From NCBI GenBank assembly GCA_002373615.1, contig DFKU01000072.1:1-7620 (forward strand): DNA of 7,620 nucleotides, in the 5' to 3' direction. Numbering within the stretch: position 1 is the first letter of the stretch; each line of letters begins with the position of its first letter. Source of the DNA: Alphaproteobacteria bacterium UBA3637. Lineage in GTDB: Bacteria > Pseudomonadota > Alphaproteobacteria > CAAHEQ01 > UBA3637. The notes beneath the pieces are model-generated. The model did not search any database, had not been told where the DNA came from, and worked only from the letters and a program-made list of their open reading frames with translations. This document shows positions 1-4,759 of this stretch, in pieces. A program made the translations under genes and the position numbers.

Positions 1-86
1 AAAAGGCCCTCAATCTGACCGGTTATTTTTTAAGGCAACATACCATTAAAGGTGTTTTACCACGCACACGAGAATTTTTAAAATAG
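1..86 (+). CDS. recO: DNA repair protein RecO, C-terminal end (partial)
   Basis: Bases 3-83 read as 27 open codons followed by a TAG stop at 84-86; the 5' part lies outside the window. The peptide has the spacing of an alphaproteobacterial RecO C-terminus as I remember it: A-L-x-L-T-G-x-F-L-x-x-H, then L-P-x-x-R-x-x-L close to the stop. RecO works with RecR to load RecA on SSB-coated single strands in gap repair. The call rests on a short tail only, so another family is possible. The frame ends three bases before the -35 box of the next promoter. Confidence 0.6.
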   Translation, partial: KALNLTGYFLRQHTIKGVLPRTREFLK

Positions 87-89
87 TCC

Positions 90-119
90 TTGACGAGAGG
101 GAAAAATTTGAATTATAAT
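90..119 (+). promoter_or_regulatory. sigma70-type promoter of the first operon
   Basis: TTGACG at 90-95 and a perfect TATAAT at 114-119, separated by 18 bases. The expected start of transcription is near 126, giving a leader of about 15 bases before the ATG at 141. It sits directly behind the recO-like stop and is the only convincing promoter before 4329, so it probably serves all six genes up to 4332. No GANTC methylation site lies within it. Confidence 0.75.
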
Positions 120-127
120 GATAAAAA

Positions 128-133
128 AAGGAG
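128..133 (+). promoter_or_regulatory. ribosome binding site fixing the start at 141
   Basis: AAGGAG ends seven bases before the ATG at 141. The open frame extends upstream to a TTG at 90, but that codon lies inside the -35 box, upstream of the expected transcript start. The Shine-Dalgarno site therefore decides for ATG 141. Confidence 0.8.
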
Positions 134-140
134 TACAATT

Positions 141-539
141 ATGAAACAAGATAAATCTATTCAATTAGCACATCACCTCAACCATTTGGAAGAAATGGTG
201 GAATTGGCCGAAAACCCAAAATTGTTGTGGGAAGAAATGCAAATACTGGGCAAAAAGGCCTTTACTTTGCAGGAAGAAATGGAAGAATTATTGAATGCTT
301 TGGAAATTGAGACAAAGGAAATTTCTGCCATTCAAACTCTGTTTGAAACACGGGAAAAAATGTGGGATATGATGAATCAATTGGCGGCGGCCGAATTAAA
401 GTTAAAAGAAAAAACTTTAACGAAATCTGCCCAAAAGGAACACAAATGTTGTTGTCATCATGAGCATGGGGAAAAATGCTGTCATGAAGAACATAAGTGC
501 ACTTGTCACAAAGGGGGTAAAAAATGTCAGAAAAAATAG
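141..539 (+). CDS. unrecognised small protein, helical body with Cys/His-rich tail
   Basis: A 132-residue protein I do not recognise. Residues 1 to about 97 are rich in Leu, Glu, Lys and Met with heptad-like spacing and no predicted membrane segment or signal peptide, so a cytoplasmic helical or coiled-coil body is likely. Residues 101-129 hold eight Cys (103, 104, 105, 113, 114, 120, 122, 129) and seven His (101, 106, 107, 109, 115, 118, 123), arranged as three imperfect units beginning CCCHH, CCHEEH and CTCH, separated by Lys/Gly. This density suggests metal binding, though no classical zinc-finger or ferredoxin spacing fits. It is the first gene of the operon and its 3' end overlaps xseB by 16 bases, so it is probably translationally coupled to it. 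A metallothionein-like buffer, a metal-dependent regulator or a metal-anchored scaffold are all possible; function unknown. Confidence 0.85.
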   Translation: MKQDKSIQLAHHLNHLEEMVELAENPKLLWEEMQILGKKAFTLQEEMEELLNALEIETKEISAIQTLFETREKMWDMMNQLAAAELKLKEKTLTKSAQKEHKCCCHHEHGEKCCHEEHKCTCHKGGKKCQKK

Positions 540-769
540 AAAAGATTTCTTTTGAGGGCGCCCTGAAAGAATTGGAATCCATTGTTCAAAAGTTGGAATC
601 GGGACAAGTAAAATTAGAGGAAGCTGTGAGTGCCTATGAAAAAGGCGTGCAAATGCAAAAAATTTGCGAGGAAAAATTAAAAGAGGCACAAATGAAAGTG
701 GAAAAATTGATTTTAGATAAAGAAGGAAAGCCAACAGGAAAGGAGCCTTTGGATGCTGTTGAAGGATAA
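524..769 (+). CDS. xseB: exodeoxyribonuclease VII small subunit
   Basis: Small subunit of exonuclease VII, which with the large subunit XseA degrades single-stranded DNA from both ends into short oligonucleotides in the cytoplasm. At 81 residues it has the normal family length. Residues 9-63 carry the family pattern: S-F-E-x-A-L-x-E-L-E-x-I-V-x-x-L-E-S-G near the N-terminus, then L-E-E-A-V-x-x-Y-E-K-G-V and a helical E-E-K-L-x-E-A-x-x-x-V-E-K-L. These form the two-helix coiled coil known for XseB. A purine-rich site (AAAGGGGG, about 509-516) precedes the ATG. The start overlaps the Cys/His-tail gene by 16 bases and the end overlaps ispA by 17, so translation is coupled on both sides. xseA is not in the window, which is common. 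Confidence 0.93.
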   Translation: MSEKIEKISFEGALKELESIVQKLESGQVKLEEAVSAYEKGVQMQKICEEKLKEAQMKVEKLILDKEGKPTGKEPLDAVEG

Positions 770-1637
770 ATTAGTCGAAGCACGCACTTTATTGGACGAA
801 AGCTTTGATAAAAATTTAAGCCTGCCGGAAGGAAAGGAAAAACGCTTGCTTGAGGCCATGCGTTATTCGACCATCGGGGGCGGAAAAGCCTTCAGAGCTT
901 TTTTAGTGCTGACAGTGGGGGAAATGCTGGGACTTAAAAAAGAAAGCGCTTTAAGTATTGCGACTGCCTTGGAAATGATTCACAGCTTTTCATTGATTCA
1001 TGATGATTTACCCGCCATGGATAACGATACGATGCGCCGGGGAAAGCCCACCAATCATGTAGCCTTTGATGAAGCAACCGCCATCTTGGCCGGGGATGCT
1101 TTGGTCATCAACGCTTTTGAAGTGTTGACTTCTGACGATACAGAATTGTCCTTTGAAGCAAGATGTCGCTTAATTCGATTCTTGGCACAAATGGCCGGTA
1201 AAGAAGGCATGTGTGGTGGCCAAATGTTGGATTTAATCGGTGAAAAAGAAAAGCTGAATTTAGAGGAAGTCACGCGCCTACAAACATTAAAAACAGGGGC
1301 TTTGTTAAAATTTGCCGTTTTGGCGCCTGCCACAGCTGTTGGAGCAGATGAAACCACGCAAAACGCCTTAATCAAATATGCAGCCAACATTGGATTGATG
1401 TTCCAAATGACGGATGACATTTTGGATATTGAAGGCGACGAAAAGTTAATGGGGAAAACTTTGGGAAAAGATAAAGTTGAAAGCAAATCCACCTTTGTTA
1501 CTTTGATGGGATTAGAAGCTACACGTCAAAAGGCAAAAGAATTAGGAGATGAAGCCAAAAAGGCTCTTTCCCTTTTTGGGGACAAAGCAGACCTATTGTG
1601 TCAGGCAAGCGACTTTATTTTAGAAAGGAAAAATTAA
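753..1637 (+). CDS. ispA: farnesyl (or geranyl) diphosphate synthase
   Basis: A trans-type short-chain polyprenyl diphosphate synthase that condenses isopentenyl diphosphate with allylic diphosphates to give farnesyl diphosphate, the precursor of undecaprenyl carriers and quinone side chains. The 294-residue length is normal for bacterial IspA. Visible hallmarks: G-G-G-K at 42-45 with Arg48 (isopentenyl diphosphate binding), the first Asp-rich motif HDDLPAMD at 83-90 followed by D-T-M-R-R-G-K-P-T, C-G-G-Q-M-L-D-L near 154-161, and the second Asp-rich motif DDILD at 221-225 with G-K-x-x-G-K-D after it. The start is supported by AGGAAAGGAG just upstream, inside xseB, which it overlaps by 17 bases. 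The xseB-ispA pair is frequent in Proteobacteria; here nth follows rather than dxs. Chain length (C10, C15 or C20) cannot be proved from sequence alone. Confidence 0.93.
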   Translation: MLLKDKLVEARTLLDESFDKNLSLPEGKEKRLLEAMRYSTIGGGKAFRAFLVLTVGEMLGLKKESALSIATALEMIHSFSLIHDDLPAMDNDTMRRGKPTNHVAFDEATAILAGDALVINAFEVLTSDDTELSFEARCRLIRFLAQMAGKEGMCGGQMLDLIGEKEKLNLEEVTRLQTLKTGALLKFAVLAPATAVGADETTQNALIKYAANIGLMFQMTDDILDIEGDEKLMGKTLGKDKVESKSTFVTLMGLEATRQKAKELGDEAKKALSLFGDKADLLCQASDFILERKN

Positions 1638-2276
1638 ATGCTGAGTAAGGCGGAAATAGAACAATTTTGTGAGGCTTTGCACGAAGTACACCCTGATCCA
1701 AAATGCGAATTGATCTGGCACACACCTTGGGAATTGATTATGGCAATTATCTTATCAGCGCAATCCACCGATAAAAATGTAAACCGTGTGACACCCGAAT
1801 TATTTAAGGGTGTCCCTACCCCCAAAAAGGCCGTGGAATTAGGGGAAGATGGGGTGCGCCCCTTTGTCAAATCCGTCAATTATTTCAATAACAAGACTCG
1901 TTCCATTGTAGCGTTAGCACAAAAATTATTGGATGAGTATAACGGCGAAATGCCAACCGATTTTGATACTTTGGTGACTTTGCCGGGCATTGGAAGGAAA
2001 ACCGCCAGCGTATTTTTGAACGTTGCCTATCACAAACCCTATATTGGCGTAGATACGCATGTATTTCGCTTGGCGCACAGGTTAAAATTATGCACAGGAA
2101 AAACGCCTGCTGAGGTGCAAGAGAAATTAGAAAAAATTATTCCAGAAAAATATAAAACCGGATTTGCTTTGGCCTTGGTTTTATTGGGAAGGTACATTTG
2201 TCAAGCGCGCAAACCAAAATGCGGGGAATGCCCTTTATACACTATCTGTCAAGCTGATGAAAAGGAGAAAAAATGA
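1638..2276 (+). CDS. nth: endonuclease III (DNA glycosylase/AP lyase)
   Basis: A base-excision-repair enzyme that removes oxidised pyrimidines from DNA and cleaves the abasic strand by beta-elimination. Length (212 residues) matches Escherichia coli Nth (211). Key features: L-S-A-Q-S-T-D at 39-45, the helix-hairpin-helix L-P-G-I-G-R-K-T-A at 115-123 with catalytic Lys121, V-D-T-H-V-F-R at 138-144 with catalytic Asp139, and a complete [4Fe-4S] loop formed by Cys188, Cys195, Cys198 and Cys204 (spacing C-X6-C-X2-C-X5-C). The enzyme appears intact and active. The ATG directly abuts the ispA TAA with no intervening base, behind AAAGGA at about 1624-1629, and the TGA overlaps the next gene's ATG by four bases. 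Confidence 0.96.
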   Translation: MLSKAEIEQFCEALHEVHPDPKCELIWHTPWELIMAIILSAQSTDKNVNRVTPELFKGVPTPKKAVELGEDGVRPFVKSVNYFNNKTRSIVALAQKLLDEYNGEMPTDFDTLVTLPGIGRKTASVFLNVAYHKPYIGVDTHVFRLAHRLKLCTGKTPAEVQEKLEKIIPEKYKTGFALALVLLGRYICQARKPKCGECPLYTICQADEKEKK

Positions 2277-3544
2277 AATTTTGGGGGATTTTAATCGGGG
2301 GACTGATTTTGGGCTTTATAGGAACAGGATTTGCCCAAACAGATATGAGTTCAACTTTTTCAAGTGAAAACAAGAATATCCTATATTCGGGGGAAGCAAA
2401 AGATTACACGGGATCCCCCTTGGTTTTTATTGAAGGCATTTCAGATCAACCCAGGCCCAAGAATTGGAAAGATGAATTAAAAATAAAATTATTTGGATCC
2501 ATGGAGTTACCAAAAGCGGAAGTCCAACATCCTCTGCCCCCTTTGGAACAAAATAACGTTCAAAATTCTGTTAAAGTTAAGCCCTTATTTGGGGATGAAA
2601 AAGAAGTGGCTTTTGTGCCTCATACGTCTGATTGGAATTTTATTATCCAAGTGATGGATGATGAAAGTATCTTAGTTCAAGAAAATATTCAATTGATTAA
2701 AACGGCCAATGTGACCACACCCATCCGCGATTGGACCAAGCAAGATTTAGAATTATTGGAAGTAAAAATAAATGGGCAAGAAATTCCTTTAAAACTGACA
2801 GAAGAAGCAAATACGCTGCGCTTAAAATTTCCTGACTTGGAAACAGGGGTACATAGAATCCATTTAACCTATTTGATAAAAAAAGCCGGTGTTTTTTCAA
2901 AAAAGACAGCGAATTTATCCGTTCCTTTAATAGATATGGGATGGAATTTAAACACTGATTCTTTAAATGGAATCATATTGTTCCCTGTCAAAATAAAAGA
3001 GGCCAAAATGACTTTTTTATTGGGAAAAAACAAGCAAGAAATAAAAGGGGCCTTTGATGTGGCAAGTGATGCCTCCGGCGCTGTGTTTTTTAAAGCGACA
3101 CATTTAATGCCTGCCCATTCTGCTTTACTGTTAAATATTGATTTACAATATGACTCTTTTTTAAAAAAGGGGCTATGGAACAAATTAACAGAATCCACTT
3201 CTTTTATGATTTTTATTATTTCTTTGATGGTTTGTTTCTTGTACCTGATTTTAAATATTATTGAAATCAAGATTACCCCGATTGAAGAAGTTTTGCTTCG
3301 AAAAAAATATTGTTATTCCGATAATGCCTTTAAAAATTTCCTGAAAAGAACAGGAGAAATGTGGATTGGTTTATGCCTGATATGGGCCTTAACAGCGGGA
3401 ATATTATTTTTTACAGAAACTTCCTTTTCAATCTTTGAAACCCAAATTTTGCTTTTATCCCCTGTTGCTTTTGTATTGATTTTGGATTATCTGTTGTTAT
3501 ATCCTCGTCAAAGAAATATCCAAAAGTTAAGGGGGGGAAAATGA
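2273..3544 (+). CDS. DUF2207-like exported, membrane-anchored protein
   Basis: 423 residues. The N-terminus (1-21) is a signal peptide or anchor: Lys2, a hydrophobic run and T-G-F-A before Gln22. Residues 22 to about 300 are a soluble, probably periplasmic region. About 121-291 resemble the beta-rich N-terminal part of DUF2207 membrane proteins: an 'x-V-x-x-x-x-S-I-x-V-x-E-x-I' strand, 'G-V-H-R-I-H-L-T-Y-x-I-K', the G-W-N-L-N pattern at 223-227 and A-V-F-F-x-A-T-x-x-M-P-x-x-x-x-L-L-L. Three membrane segments follow at about 311-330, 363-381 and 390-409, with a short basic tail. The family match is from memory of the fold pattern and is not certain; function of DUF2207 is unknown. It starts behind AAGGAG at 2262-2267 in an ATGA overlap with nth and ends in an ATGA overlap with the next secreted protein, suggesting those two act together. 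Confidence 0.8.
   Translation: MKFWGILIGGLILGFIGTGFAQTDMSSTFSSENKNILYSGEAKDYTGSPLVFIEGISDQPRPKNWKDELKIKLFGSMELPKAEVQHPLPPLEQNNVQNSVKVKPLFGDEKEVAFVPHTSDWNFIIQVMDDESILVQENIQLIKTANVTTPIRDWTKQDLELLEVKINGQEIPLKLTEEANTLRLKFPDLETGVHRIHLTYLIKKAGVFSKKTANLSVPLIDMGWNLNTDSLNGIILFPVKIKEAKMTFLLGKNKQEIKGAFDVASDASGAVFFKATHLMPAHSALLLNIDLQYDSFLKKGLWNKLTESTSFMIFIISLMVCFLYLILNIIEIKITPIEEVLLRKKYCYSDNAFKNFLKRTGEMWIGLCLIWALTAGILFFTETSFSIFETQILLLSPVAFVLILDYLLLYPRQRNIQKLRGGK
3531..3541 (+). promoter_or_regulatory. G-run ribosome binding site at the 3541 start
   Basis: Seven G followed by four A lead directly into the ATG at 3541. The purine run TTAAGGGGGGG is a Shine-Dalgarno-like site for the downstream secreted protein, inside the final codons of the upstream gene. 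It also contains GGGAAAA at 3535-3541 in the phase of a -1 slippery heptamer (G GGA AAA, then the TGA stop). Use as a ribosome binding site is the simpler reading. Confidence 0.55.
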
Positions 3545-4332
3545 TTAAAAAAAATATTTTTATTTTATGTTTTCTGTTGTATGCCTATGCTGTGCATGCC
3601 GAAGTTGTGTTGTCCCCAACCATTCAAGAAGCGCGCGCACACCGTGCCGAGTTAGTTCAAAAGCAAGATGAAATGTTGGAATTGCTATTAGAGATTCCTT
3701 TTGAGCAACGACAATACATCTTTCCCTTATTATCTGCCAAGCAGAGCGTTCCCAAAAAGATTAAAACACATCCAGAAGTACTGTTATGGAAAGGGAAAAG
3801 ACCAACCAGAATTGCAGACCGTTTTAAGGAGGATAAAGAATTGATCGAATTTTTACCTGAACAATTTTATTATTTTTTGTCCCCTGATATGTGGCCTTCA
3901 ACCCCAGGACAAGGAAGCCAAGAAATGAACCCCAATCAAATTTTACAGAATTTAACCAAGGAGATTGGTAATTCTGAATTATCCGTCATGCCAGAAGAAT
4001 TGGTGGATATTTATAGCGGATTAAACATTTTACAAAAGTGGGTTCAAGAACAAGCCAAGCAACCTCAGATGCCCCTTTATTTTGAAAAGTGGGTCAAAAA
4101 AGCCCCACAAAAATTTAAAGACCAGATTGTAGCAAAAACAGGACTTTCAATGGCAGAATTTGGAGTGAGGGTAGATAATATTGCCAAATCGTATCGCAGC
4201 TATCAAAATCAAAAAATACCACCTGTTTCGCCTGAGCAACAATTAGTTCAAGAATACTGGTCTTTAGTTCCCTTTATTTTTCAAAAAGCAGGCTTTTCTG
4301 AAGCTTTAAAACCAGAGTTTTATCAAGATTGA
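3541..4332 (+). CDS. unrecognised secreted protein
   Basis: 263 residues, family not recognised. Residues 1-20 form a clear Sec signal peptide: basic M-I-K-K-N, a hydrophobic core to about residue 17, and A-V-H-A before Glu21 as a type I cleavage site; there is no lipobox cysteine. The mature part is mostly alpha-helical in character, rich in Gln, Glu, Lys and Pro, with aromatic patches such as F-Y-Y-F-L at 109-113 and a P-G-Q-G-S linker near 122-126, and no further membrane segment. The only cysteine (Cys10) lies in the signal peptide, so the mature protein would be Cys-free. It is coupled by an ATGA overlap to the DUF2207-like membrane protein and ends at a TGA that is part of the gcrA promoter -35 box. 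A periplasmic partner of its upstream neighbour is a reasonable guess but not shown. Confidence 0.8.
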   Translation: MIKKNIFILCFLLYAYAVHAEVVLSPTIQEARAHRAELVQKQDEMLELLLEIPFEQRQYIFPLLSAKQSVPKKIKTHPEVLLWKGKRPTRIADRFKEDKELIEFLPEQFYYFLSPDMWPSTPGQGSQEMNPNQILQNLTKEIGNSELSVMPEELVDIYSGLNILQKWVQEQAKQPQMPLYFEKWVKKAPQKFKDQIVAKTGLSMAEFGVRVDNIAKSYRSYQNQKIPPVSPEQQLVQEYWSLVPFIFQKAGFSEALKPEFYQD

Positions 4333-4357
4333 CAAAATAATTTATTTTCGCTATAAT
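4329..4357 (+). promoter_or_regulatory. consensus sigma70 promoter of gcrA-polA
   Basis: TTGACA at 4329-4334 and TATAAT at 4352-4357 with exactly 17 bases between them: a perfect match to the housekeeping sigma consensus. Transcription should start near 4364, giving a leader of about 20 bases with AAGGAG at 4371-4376. The -35 box overlaps the TGA (4330-4332) of the preceding gene. I see no GANTC site and no convincing CtrA box in the roughly 90 bases before gcrA. No terminator separates this promoter from the upstream operon, so read-through is possible. Confidence 0.88.
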
Positions 4358-4384
4358 ATCTTCATAAAACAAGGAGTATTTAAA

Positions 4385-4759
4385 ATGGCATGGACAGAAG
4401 ATAAAATTAAAAAATTAAAAAAACTATGGACAGCCGGTAAGGCAACTGCTGAAATTGCTAAAGCCTTGGGGATGAGTAAAAATTCCATTATTGGAAAGGT
4501 ACATCGTTTGGAATTGACAGCACGTCCTAACCCCGTCAAAAAAGAAGTAAAAATCGTTAAGAAACAGCCCCCCAAAAAGGTAGGCCTTATACGTTTGATT
4601 GACTTGAAAATCAATACTTGCAGGTGGCCTATTGGCGACCCCAAAGATGAGGATTTTCATTTTTGTGGGGAACAAACTGTAACAGGAAAGCCTTATTGTT
4701 TGGCGCATTGTCAAGAAGCCTATGCCAATATGGCACAAGAAGCTGAAAAGAAAAAATAA
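4385..4759 (+). CDS. gcrA: GcrA family cell-cycle transcription regulator
   Basis: GcrA is an alphaproteobacterial regulator that binds sigma70-RNA polymerase and activates promoters, in Caulobacter with preference for those carrying CcrM-methylated GANTC sites. Length is 124 residues. The N-terminal DNA-binding helix-turn-helix (1-45) starts with the family signature M-A-W-T-E and contains L-K-K-L-W, I-A-K-A-L-G and the recognition end I-I-G-K-V-H-R-L at 35-42. A Lys/Pro-rich linker (47-66) follows. The C-terminal sigma-binding part has T-C-R-W-P-I-G-D-P at 78-86, F-H-F-C-G at 91-95 and P-Y-C-L-A-H-C at 103-109, with Cys79, Cys94, Cys105 and Cys109. AAGGAG precedes the ATG, behind a strong promoter. 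Its TAA shares one base with the polA ATG (TAATG), so polA translation is probably coupled to it. Confidence 0.95.
   Translation: MAWTEDKIKKLKKLWTAGKATAEIAKALGMSKNSIIGKVHRLELTARPNPVKKEVKIVKKQPPKKVGLIRLIDLKINTCRWPIGDPKDEDFHFCGEQTVTGKPYCLAHCQEAYANMAQEAEKKK

Noticed and set aside
46..60. TTAA-N7-TTAC, a near match to the CtrA binding box, 30 bases before the first promoter
   Set aside because: One mismatch to TTAA-N7-TTAA inside an AT-rich coding end; such matches are expected by chance and nothing else supports CtrA control.
90..140. Upstream extension of the Cys/His-tail gene to a TTG at 90
   Set aside because: It would start within the -35 box, upstream of the expected transcript start; the AAGGAG before ATG 141 is decisive.
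1055..1492. Minus-strand open frame opposite ispA, and similar ones opposite other genes (for example 2869-3270, 4424-4831, 7286-7486)
   Set aside because: Each lies antisense to a strongly supported gene, lacks a ribosome site and gives a protein resembling no family; they are by-products of AT-rich codon usage.
2164..2367. Plus-strand open frame spanning the nth/DUF2207-like junction
   Set aside because: Out of frame with both well-supported genes, and its translation is a frame-shifted shadow of the Nth iron-sulphur region.
4290..4384. Search for GANTC (CcrM/GcrA) sites at the three promoters
   Set aside because: None found at 1-140, 4290-4384 or 7500-7561. GANTC occurs inside genes (for example 977-981 and 995-999 in ispA) but with no evident regulatory placement.
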